64,000 nucleotides of DNA from CCMP332 sp040218795 (lineage in GTDB: Bacteria; Bacteroidota; Bacteroidia; Cytophagales; CCMP332). Of the stretch, positions 7,382 to 15,026 are shown piece after piece. Under the pieces are notes generated by a model. That model worked only from the letters and a program-made list of their open reading frames with translations, was not told the DNA's origin and did no database searches. Made by a program: the position numbers and the translations under genes. The stretch is from assembly GCA_040218795.1 (NCBI GenBank), contig JAVJQT010000010.1, positions 434,001-498,000 of the forward strand, written 5' to 3'. The first letter of the stretch is position 1; the number at the start of each line of letters is the position of its first letter.

Positions 7382-9139
7382 TTAATCGATGAGCAATTTT
7401 TGGGTCAGCAAACTATTTTGCGTTTCAATGATGAGAATATACAGTCCTTTTGCTTTGACATATTGACTAATACTCAACTGAATCTTCGCGCTTTTAACAG
7501 GTAAATATTTTTCCGAACTATATACAGTTTCACCGCTCATCTTTCGCACTGAAAGTTTTATTTTTTCGGAATCGATATGGCCCAAATCCAATTCAAAAAT
7601 GCCATTATTGGGATTAGGATAGATTTTGATCTCATTCCTGTCTAATTCCTGAGTAGATATGGAATTTATAACCGAAATGCCCTGCCCTTCAATAATTTTA
7701 TAATAGGAATTGGGATTAATATTTGTAAATAATTCTTTGAGTCCATTGGTCCATTCTACCACGAGGCTATCTACATTTGAAGCGTCCAATAAACCAAAAT
7801 GTGTCAACAGCATGTTTTGACCACAATAGCTGCTTTGAGCAGAAATTTCTCTCAATTGCCATATGTCATTTCCATTTATATTGGCTTTTACTCTTATTTT
7901 CGTTCCAATTGCAGATCGGTTTGATATGGTACCAATACACTCAAATCCAACAAAGGCATTTGTTGTATTTTGACTACTCAGATTGGTAAAAACATAGTTT
8001 TTTTCTGATGCACTATGACAATTTGCTGTAAGTAAATCCAGGTCTCCATCCAAATCATAATCGCCAAATGCATTGCCATAATTCCACATTTGAAGCTTTG
8101 CAATGGTATCGCTTGAATTTCTCGTAAAACTTCCATCTCCATTATTTAAATAAAAATACTGATTCAGCTTGGCTGAGCTTGAGAATGAATTACCAACGAA
8201 TAGGTCAAGGTCACCGTCATTGTCCACATCGCCCCAGGAGGCGCTAAAGGATAATCCTCCGCTAAGCGAGACTGTATCTATGATGACCGAAAATGAATCG
8301 TTCCCTTCATTTCTGTACAACTGGTTGTTTTGTCCATAATTAGATATAAATACATCAAAGTCACCGTCGTTATCATAATCGGCCCATGAAGAGCTCATGG
8401 AAGAATATTGATCGTTGACGATATTTCCCGAAGTGATGGATGTGAACACACCGATACTGTCATTTCTGTAAAGATTGTTGACCTCATTATTTTCATTGCT
8501 TACAAAAAGATCCTGATCGCCGTCATTATCATAATCAATCCAATTGACAGAACGAGATGAAAATTGATCATTGACCGGCCCTATATTACTGATTTCAGTA
8601 AATGTGCCATCACCATTATTATGGTAAAAAAGATTGTTCAATACATTGAAACTATTGCTGACATACAAATCCACATAGCCGTCCATATCATAATCACCAA
8701 ATGATCCCGTTTCGGAATTGCTGTTTGTATTGACAGGCGCTACGCCATTGAGCGCTACATAAGAAGTCAGACTATCGCGATAATAAAAGAGATTTTTTTT
8801 ATTGTACCAGTTAGCCACAAATGCCGATAAAAAACCATTATTAAAGGCATCCGCAAAAGTAGCACCATCCGATGGTTGCATGTCTAAACTGAGAGGTAAG
8901 GAGGAATCAAGGCTCCAATTGCCGTTTCCATCGCCAAGATAAACGCGATTGTTTTGACCAAAACTAGGCCCATTGCTTATAAAAATATCAAGATTGCCAT
9001 CATTGTTAATATCAATCCAGTTTGCACTTCTGCTGTCATTGCTGCTCAGGGACAAAGGCCCATTATTTCTCAATTCAAAAATCTGAGCGATGCAAGTATT
9101 GGAAAGGATAGATAGTAATAAGAGTACAATTGATCTCAT
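7382..9139 (-). CDS. Secreted FG-GAP/VCBS repeat protein with ASPIC/UnbV domain and T9SS sorting signal
   Basis: A 585-residue protein with a signal peptide (about 1-18). Several FG-GAP/VCBS repeats follow (about 30-390), with repeated calcium-binding DxDxDG-like loops such as NNDGNLD and DYDNDGD, predicted to form a beta-propeller. An ASPIC/UnbV domain (about 395-480) contains REISAQSSYCGQN. The C-terminal 75 or so residues (KIYPNPNNGIFELDL onward) are a type A type IX secretion sorting domain. The protein should therefore cross the outer membrane through T9SS and be attached to the surface or released. The propeller suggests adhesion or carbohydrate binding. It appears monocistronic. Confidence 0.9.
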   Translation of the reverse strand: MRSIVLLLLSILSNTCIAQIFELRNNGPLSLSSNDSRSANWIDINNDGNLDIFISNGPSFGQNNRVYLGDGNGNWSLDSSLPLSLDMQPSDGATFADAFNNGFLSAFVANWYNKKNLFYYRDSLTSYVALNGVAPVNTNSNSETGSFGDYDMDGYVDLYVSNSFNVLNNLFYHNNGDGTFTEISNIGPVNDQFSSRSVNWIDYDNDGDQDLFVSNENNEVNNLYRNDSIGVFTSITSGNIVNDQYSSMSSSWADYDNDGDFDVFISNYGQNNQLYRNEGNDSFSVIIDTVSLSGGLSFSASWGDVDNDGDLDLFVGNSFSSSAKLNQYFYLNNGDGSFTRNSSDTIAKLQMWNYGNAFGDYDLDGDLDLLTANCHSASEKNYVFTNLSSQNTTNAFVGFECIGTISNRSAIGTKIRVKANINGNDIWQLREISAQSSYCGQNMLLTHFGLLDASNVDSLVVEWTNGLKELFTNINPNSYYKIIEGQGISVINSISTQELDRNEIKIYPNPNNGIFELDLGHIDSEKIKLSVRKMSGETVYSSEKYLPVKSAKIQLSISQYVKAKGLYILIIETQNSLLTQKLLID

Positions 9140-9331
9140 AATTCTTTTTTGACTGAATGTAAACTTGATTGCCCTAAAAATAAAAGCCCGGATACAGAAA
9201 GCTCATTTTTTATACGCAAATAGGTCAATTGAGACATACGCTATTCGTCCTTTATTTGAGTTGTTCATCGCTTCTGAAGGTCATCTGTATTAAAATCATA
9301 TTTTTTTTATTCAAAACTTTAATATTGAACC

Positions 9332-10348
9332 ATGAAGTTGTGGCATTTTATTTTTTGGTTTTGCTATCTGGTAATTCTGGCAATTATTTCTGCATTGTAC
9401 GACGGCCTTTGGAAAGGGGCATTCATAATGAATATTCTAAGGGTACCCTTAATTGCCATTTGCACCTATATTATTTTTTATACTATCCTAAAAAAGGAAA
9501 AGCTAGCGATATATATAAAAGTCCTCTTTTCCGTCATCTGCATTCTAGCCACAGGCCTATTGATCAGATTGAATTTTTCAATTTTTGTATTCCCTTATTA
9601 TTTTGATCAGGATTATACCTTTACCTTTTTTAATTGGTATAGAATTGCAAGTCAATACCTTGTAATTGCTACAGGGATCGGTGCTTTTGGTACTTTTCAA
9701 TATTTATTGGATAAAAGAAATTGGGATCAGCGTAAAAAACTCCTTATATCCGAGAAAAAACAGGCAGAATTAAATTTTTACAAAGCCCAGATTCATCCGC
9801 ACTTTCTCTTTAATACGCTGAACGGAATTTACAATGAAGTACTAAAAAAATCCGATGATGCTGCCGAAATGCTTTTAAAAGTTTCCGATATTTTACGCTT
9901 TATGCTTTATGAATGTCAAAACCGGTTTATGCCTCTCAGTAAGGAAATAGAACTAATTGACAATTATATCTCGCTCGAACAAATGCGCTATGGCAAACGC
10001 TTAAAAATTAAGTTCGATATAAAGGGGAAGGAAAATACCTCAAAAAACATCTCACCTCTAACGCTATTCGCCTTTGTGGAAAATAGTTTTAAACATGGCG
10101 TCAGCGCCCAAAAAGCAGATAGTTATGTTTTTATAACTTTAAATGCAGAAGACAAATTTTTAATCTTCAAAATACGAAACTCCAAATTTGAATTTCAAAA
10201 AGATGAAACCGGTTATGCCAAAGGCATCGGTCTTGACAATATCAGATCTCAGCTAAATTTGATTTACGAAAACGATTATGTGCTTCAGCAGGAAGACAAT
10301 GCCAATGAGTTCACAACTTATCTAAAAATTTCCTATTTAAATGGATAA
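9332..10348 (+). CDS. LytS/YehU-type sensor histidine kinase
   Basis: A 338-residue inner-membrane kinase. Four hydrophobic segments lie in residues 5-125, with almost no periplasmic loop. The His_kinase domain has the motif QIHPHFLFNTLN, with H157 the expected phospho-acceptor, and an N-box asparagine in FVENSFKHG. The kinase domain ends in a short HATPase. The stop codon region overlaps the start of the LytTR regulator by 8 bases, so the two are translationally coupled and surely act together. The stimulus is unknown; the membrane part has no recognisable ligand domain. Confidence 0.93.
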   Translation: MKLWHFIFWFCYLVILAIISALYDGLWKGAFIMNILRVPLIAICTYIIFYTILKKEKLAIYIKVLFSVICILATGLLIRLNFSIFVFPYYFDQDYTFTFFNWYRIASQYLVIATGIGAFGTFQYLLDKRNWDQRKKLLISEKKQAELNFYKAQIHPHFLFNTLNGIYNEVLKKSDDAAEMLLKVSDILRFMLYECQNRFMPLSKEIELIDNYISLEQMRYGKRLKIKFDIKGKENTSKNISPLTLFAFVENSFKHGVSAQKADSYVFITLNAEDKFLIFKIRNSKFEFQKDETGYAKGIGLDNIRSQLNLIYENDYVLQQEDNANEFTTYLKISYLNG

Positions 10349-11048
10349 GATTTCATGTATACTGGTTGAAGATGAAGAGCCTGCCATTGAAATATTTAAC
10401 AATTTCATCGCTGATCACGAAAACATAGAATGCAAGGCACATTTTTATGATGCTTTTAAAGCCCAATCCTATTTAATTGAAAATCAGGTAGATGTTATTT
10501 TTCTGGATATACAATTGCCGGGAATTACCGGTATGGAATTTCTGAAAATTGTTAAAAACCGGCCGCTTGTGGTTATATGCAGTGCATACGCAGAACATGC
10601 CATTGAAGCCTTTGACTTTGAGGTTTTTGATTATTTGTTAAAACCCTATTCAAAAGTGCGTTTTGCCAATACCGTTCAACGCCTTTTGTTGCAATTAAAT
10701 GACAATTCTTTTCATAAAAAAGACGGAAAGAATTCCAGCATAGAAGTAAAAAGTCAGAATAAGTATTATAAGATTTTTCCTGATGAAATCAATTATATCG
10801 AAAGCAAAAGAGATAAGGTCATTATTAACCTGAATGGAGATAGAGAACTAATTTCTCGAATGACAATGGAAGAAGTGCTGAACCTTCTTCCGGCAAATAA
10901 CTTTTTACGAATCCATCGCTCCTACATTGTTAATTCAACAAAAATAAATGCGATTTCAGCACATGGGGTCAGCCTGGGTAATATTAATATTCCAATTGGA
11001 AGGTCCTACCATGAATCGGTGAAGCAGTATTGGTTGGGCATGGACTAA
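10341..11048 (+). CDS. LytTR-family response regulator
   Basis: The 235-residue protein has a receiver domain (1-120) with E10-D11, phospho-acceptor D56 in FLDIQLPG and K101 in LLKPY. A LytTR DNA-binding domain follows (about 135-232) with the conserved FLRIHRSYIVN segment. It is the partner of the overlapping LytS-type kinase. LytTR regulators bind direct repeats upstream of their targets; I could not identify such sites here. The MscS and CorA genes just downstream are possible members of the same transcript (67-base gap), but that is inference. Confidence 0.93.
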   Translation: MDKISCILVEDEEPAIEIFNNFIADHENIECKAHFYDAFKAQSYLIENQVDVIFLDIQLPGITGMEFLKIVKNRPLVVICSAYAEHAIEAFDFEVFDYLLKPYSKVRFANTVQRLLLQLNDNSFHKKDGKNSSIEVKSQNKYYKIFPDEINYIESKRDKVIINLNGDRELISRMTMEEVLNLLPANNFLRIHRSYIVNSTKINAISAHGVSLGNINIPIGRSYHESVKQYWLGMD

Positions 11049-11115
11049 TTAGTTTCGCTATTTCATTTCCCTATTTAATACGCAATGATTAGATTAATGC
11101 AGGAATAACACATAT

Positions 11116-11997
11116 ATGGAATACTTTAAAAACCTGGAGCCAATTTGGACCCATGTCATAGCTACGGGTATAATTATATTTGGAGCCATAATTGTATCCA
11201 GAATAGCCCGCTGGCTGATCAACAGGGCAATGCATACTGCCCAGGAAAAATTTCAGGCTGACCCTACTAAATATTCATTCTTTAAAAATGCCGTTTCCTT
11301 CATTATTTGGCTTATGGCACTTGGAATGATTATTTCAAGAATTCCAAGTCTTAAAACATTTGCGGTAACAATTTTCGCCGGAGCCGGTATTTTGGTGGCG
11401 GCAGTTGGTTTTGCTGCACAGGCTTCGTTTTCTAATATCATTAGCGGAATATTTATTGTCATTTTTAAGCCTTTTCGCGTAGGAGATATGGTTCGTGTTT
11501 CGGACTATCACGGTATAGTCGAAGACATAACACTTCAACACACCATCATTTTAAATTTTGAAAACAAAAGGGTGATTATTCCCAATGCCATTATAAGCAA
11601 TGAATACATCATCAACGACAGCATTCAGGAAGAAACGGTCTGTCGCTGGGTAGAAGTGGGAATAAGCTATGATAGTGACATAGAGCTGGCGACAAAAATT
11701 ATTCAGGAAGAAGCAATGAAGCATCCAAGCTGTATCGATAACAGAACTGAAGAGCAGATAAAGCAGGGCCGGCATCCGGTTAATGTTAGATTGCTGGAAT
11801 TCGGAAATTCAAGTCTTAATTTAAGAGCTTATGTATGGACCAATGATCCAATTAATGCCATACAAATGCACTCCGATATCAATATCGCTATTAAAAAAAG
11901 GTTTGATGTAGAAGGGGTTGAAATACCATTCCCTTATCATACCATTGTATATAAAAATGATCTACCGCCCAACACAAAATTGAATGCCGATGACTAG
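11116..11997 (+). CDS. Small-conductance mechanosensitive channel (MscS family)
   Basis: A 293-residue channel protein of standard MscS size. There are three membrane segments at about 12-33, 55-75 and 83-117. The pore-lining third helix is rich in Gly and Ala (GAGILVAAVGFAAQASFSN), as in MscS. The beta domain (KPFRVGDMV, then VIIPNAIISNE) and the cytoplasmic vestibule follow. It opens under membrane tension to release solutes on osmotic downshock. The corA gene overlaps its 3' end, so the two are co-translated. Confidence 0.93.
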   Translation: MEYFKNLEPIWTHVIATGIIIFGAIIVSRIARWLINRAMHTAQEKFQADPTKYSFFKNAVSFIIWLMALGMIISRIPSLKTFAVTIFAGAGILVAAVGFAAQASFSNIISGIFIVIFKPFRVGDMVRVSDYHGIVEDITLQHTIILNFENKRVIIPNAIISNEYIINDSIQEETVCRWVEVGISYDSDIELATKIIQEEAMKHPSCIDNRTEEQIKQGRHPVNVRLLEFGNSSLNLRAYVWTNDPINAIQMHSDINIAIKKRFDVEGVEIPFPYHTIVYKNDLPPNTKLNADD

Positions 11998-13054
11998 CAC
12001 AGAAAATTTTATGTCAAAAAAGGCCGGATTGCCTCCCGGTACATTAATACATATTGGTAAAAAAACCACTGAAGAACAAAGAATAACCGTATTTGACTAT
12101 AATCCCGAAGAACTCAAGGAAATTGAATGCAAGAACATCGAGGATGTTTTTCCTTTCAGGGATAAAAAATCCGTCAGTTGGATCAATATCGACGGTTTAC
12201 ATGAAACTGAGAATATTGCAAAATTAGGAGAGCACTTTGGTATTCACCCTTTAGTACTTGAAGATGTTCTCAATACAAGACTGCGTCCTCAACTGGAAGA
12301 ACACGATGAATTTTTGTTCATTTCCTTAAAAATGCTGGGAATTTCCGGTGACCAAAAACACATCATAACAGAACAGATCAGTTTTGTTTTAGGTGAAAAT
12401 TGGTTGATTTCCTTTCAGGAAAGGCAGGGTGATATTTTCGATGGTCTTCGACACCGAGCAAAAGATACCAAACGACCCTTGAGAAAAAGAGGCAATGATT
12501 ATTTATTGTATCGATTACTGGATACCATTGTTGATCATTATTTCTTTATTATCGAACACATCAATGAAAAAATTGAAGTGCTTGACAAGAGAGTATTAAT
12601 TGACTCGACGAATGAATTCATTTTTGAAGTACAAAAACTTAAAAATAAAATAATCAATTTCCGGAAGGTTGTTACACCCTTAAGGGAGATGTTGACTACG
12701 GTTAAAAAAGATGAGAATGAATTTTTTGAAGAAAGTACGCTTATTTATCTCAATGATGTTTATGACCATGTCATTCACATACAGGAAACTGTAGAATCGC
12801 AAAAAGAATCGCTTACTTCTCTTCTCGAATTACATACTTCCTTACTTGGCCATAAGATGAATCAAATCATGAAAGTGCTTACGATCATGGCTTCTATTTT
12901 TATTCCATTGACTTTTGTTGCCGGAATTTATGGGATGAATTTTGAATATATGCCCGAATTGGGCTTTCGTTATGGTTATTTTATAGTGTGGGGTATAATG
13001 ATTTTAATTTTTATAGGCATGCTGATTTATTTTCAGCGAAAGAAATGGTTATAA
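11984..13054 (+). CDS. corA: Magnesium/cobalt transporter CorA
   Basis: A 356-residue CorA-type channel. The long cytoplasmic funnel includes the helical region (about 190-290) and the two C-terminal membrane helices follow, with the signature Y-G-M-N at 316-319 (GMN 317-319) and a lysine-rich tail (QRKKWL). It takes up Mg2+ as a pentamer in the inner membrane. Possible starts are 11984, 11990 and 12011. The ATG at 11990 would give the 8-base overlap ATGACTAG with the MscS stop and may be the real one. Both proteins relate to ionic balance. Confidence 0.93.
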   Translation: MPMTSTENFMSKKAGLPPGTLIHIGKKTTEEQRITVFDYNPEELKEIECKNIEDVFPFRDKKSVSWINIDGLHETENIAKLGEHFGIHPLVLEDVLNTRLRPQLEEHDEFLFISLKMLGISGDQKHIITEQISFVLGENWLISFQERQGDIFDGLRHRAKDTKRPLRKRGNDYLLYRLLDTIVDHYFFIIEHINEKIEVLDKRVLIDSTNEFIFEVQKLKNKIINFRKVVTPLREMLTTVKKDENEFFEESTLIYLNDVYDHVIHIQETVESQKESLTSLLELHTSLLGHKMNQIMKVLTIMASIFIPLTFVAGIYGMNFEYMPELGFRYGYFIVWGIMILIFIGMLIYFQRKKWL

Positions 13055-13166
13055 AAAGTTCACACTTTAATTGATATGTGATTTTTGGATTAATGTTAAA
13101 TTAATTTAGGCAAAAACATTAATACAGTGACGAATTTCACTATTCCATTTCAAAAAATCTGTACTA

Positions 13167-13802
13167 CTAGGCAGCCTTATTTGATTTCTTTGGTAATGTA
13201 CCAAAAACAACATCCCATAGTGGTGATGATACCCCAAAAGCTACAGAATCATCTTTATAGTGGTGAATCGCATGATTGATCCATAAAACTTTAAATGGGC
13301 CATCCTTGGGGGGCGCGTAAGCGTGAACCATATAGTGAACACCGAGATAGGCGGTATATCCCATCGCAAATCCTGGAGTAAAAACAAATGAATATTTACC
13401 AATCAACAAATACGCCACACCCAAAGTAAAAAAAGCCAAAGCCAGACTAACCACTATTGGCATTGCCAATCTTTTTTTGTCCTTTGGTTCCGCGTGGTGC
13501 ACCCCGTGAAAATGGTACTGAATAAATTGTTTTAAAGGTGTATTTGGAACCCAGTGAAATACATTTCTATGAACGACATATTCTACGAGCGTAAAGAGAA
13601 GAAAAGAGAAGAAAAAGATAGTCCAGATTTCAACAGAACTTAAAAAAAAACTGGTATAAGCCATATAAATCATCCATGCTGAAAGTACAGGAAAGATCGT
13701 TAATGGAAAAGCAATATGAGTTTTTGTAAGTAACTCTAATACAGGATTATCAAAAACTTTTACCCTGTTTATATTCTTGGTTTTTTGAGTATTTGTTGCC
13801 AT
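13167..13802 (-). CDS. Fatty-acid/sterol hydroxylase superfamily protein (fatty acid 2-hydroxylase-like)
   Basis: A 211-residue membrane di-iron enzyme. Hydrophobic segments surround the histidine clusters H78..H83 (HRNVFH), H97..H103 (HFHGVHH), H156..H160 (HYMVH) and H177..H181 (HAIHH), which is the full set for this superfamily. The pattern and size resemble the catalytic part of yeast Scs7 and plant FAH, which 2-hydroxylate fatty acids using O2. In Bacteroidota, 2-hydroxy acyl chains occur in sphingolipids, sulfonolipids and lipid A, so an envelope-lipid substrate is likely but not shown. The next gene downstream on the same strand is not coupled. Confidence 0.85.
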   Translation of the reverse strand: MATNTQKTKNINRVKVFDNPVLELLTKTHIAFPLTIFPVLSAWMIYMAYTSFFLSSVEIWTIFFFSFLLFTLVEYVVHRNVFHWVPNTPLKQFIQYHFHGVHHAEPKDKKRLAMPIVVSLALAFFTLGVAYLLIGKYSFVFTPGFAMGYTAYLGVHYMVHAYAPPKDGPFKVLWINHAIHHYKDDSVAFGVSSPLWDVVFGTLPKKSNKAA

Positions 13803-13878
13803 TACTCTTATTTAATCTATGCAAAAATAAATTTATTTGACAATTGACAAACAAGATTTTATTTGAATTAATTCAAGA

Positions 13879-15024
13879 TTAAACTGTAATATTCTGTTTT
13901 TTGCTTTTGGCTAATACTTTATTATAAAAATTTTCATACAAAGGCAATATTGAATGGATATCAAATTCTTTTGCCCTGTTCAAAGCATTTCTTTTAAATT
14001 CGGGTAAATTCTTTTCGTCCAAGATATGGACCGCATATTTTACCATTGCCTCGATATCACCAACTTCCGCCAAATATCCCGTTTTCCCTTGAATATTTAA
14101 CTCAGGTAAGCCTCCTGCATTGGTTGAAATTAAAGGCACTTCGCAGGCCATAGCTTCCAAAGCTGCCAATCCAAAACTTTCCTTTTCCGATGGCATTATA
14201 AATAGGTCCGCCACTGACAATACTTCTTCTACCGCATCAAGTTTTCCAAGAAATCGGATATCCTCACAGGCATTCAATTCCCTACACATTTCTTCTATAT
14301 GCAAACGCTCCGGCCCATCACCCACCAGTAATAATTTGGAAGGCAAAATGTGTCGAACTTTATCAAAGGTTTTTACAACATCCTGAACCCTTTTCACTTT
14401 CCTGAAATTGGAGGTATGCACAATGAGTTTTTCGCCGTTTGGACAAATGGCCAGTTTAAAATGATCTTTCTTTTGTTTCTTAAAACGCGACAGATCAATG
14501 AAATTGGGTATGACTTCTATTTCTGTATTGATATGAAAATGTTTAAAAGTATCTTCTTTCAAACTTTTTGAAACTGCAGTTACACCATTGGATTTATTGA
14601 TACTAAATGAAACAACAGGTTCATAGCTTGCATCCTTTCCTACCAGGGTGATGTCTGTTCCGTGAAGCGTTGTTACAAAAGGAATGTTAATATTCTGTTC
14701 CTTTAAAATTTGCTGCGCCATATATGCCGCTGAAGCATGGGGAATGGCATAGTGAACATGAAGAATATCCAATTTTTCATATTCAACGACATTTACCATT
14801 TTACTCGCCAATGCCAATTCATAGGGAGGATACTGAAATAAGGGATAGGCCTGCACATCTACTTCATGATAAAAAATATTTTCATTGAAAAAATCCAGAC
14901 GTGTTGGCTGGGAATAGGTAATAAAGTGCACTTCATGCCCTCTTTTTGCCAAAGCAATACCGAGTTCCGTAGCAACTACGCCCGAACCACCGTAAGTAGG
15001 ATAACAAACAATTCCAATTTTCAT
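13879..15024 (-). CDS. bshA: N-acetyl-alpha-D-glucosaminyl L-malate synthase BshA
   Basis: A 381-residue GT4 glycosyltransferase that joins UDP-GlcNAc and L-malate, the first step of bacillithiol synthesis. The N-terminal motif CYPTYGGSGVVATELG, HVHYAIPHA and TTLHGTDITLVG are characteristic of BshA. The donor-site glutamates are E282 and E290 in EKESFGLAALEA. The start codon lies 2 bases after the stop of the GH3/beta-lactamase gene, so they form an operon. BshB and BshC are not in the window. Confidence 0.93.
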   Translation of the reverse strand: MKIGIVCYPTYGGSGVVATELGIALAKRGHEVHFITYSQPTRLDFFNENIFYHEVDVQAYPLFQYPPYELALASKMVNVVEYEKLDILHVHYAIPHASAAYMAQQILKEQNINIPFVTTLHGTDITLVGKDASYEPVVSFSINKSNGVTAVSKSLKEDTFKHFHINTEIEVIPNFIDLSRFKKQKKDHFKLAICPNGEKLIVHTSNFRKVKRVQDVVKTFDKVRHILPSKLLLVGDGPERLHIEEMCRELNACEDIRFLGKLDAVEEVLSVADLFIMPSEKESFGLAALEAMACEVPLISTNAGGLPELNIQGKTGYLAEVGDIEAMVKYAVHILDEKNLPEFKRNALNRAKEFDIHSILPLYENFYNKVLAKSKKQNITV

Positions 15025-15026
15025 AT

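Noticed and set aside
13055..13166. Possible terminator between corA and the hydroxylase gene
   Set aside because: Only weak five-base stems (TCACA/TGTGA, GTGA/TCAC) without a good T-run.
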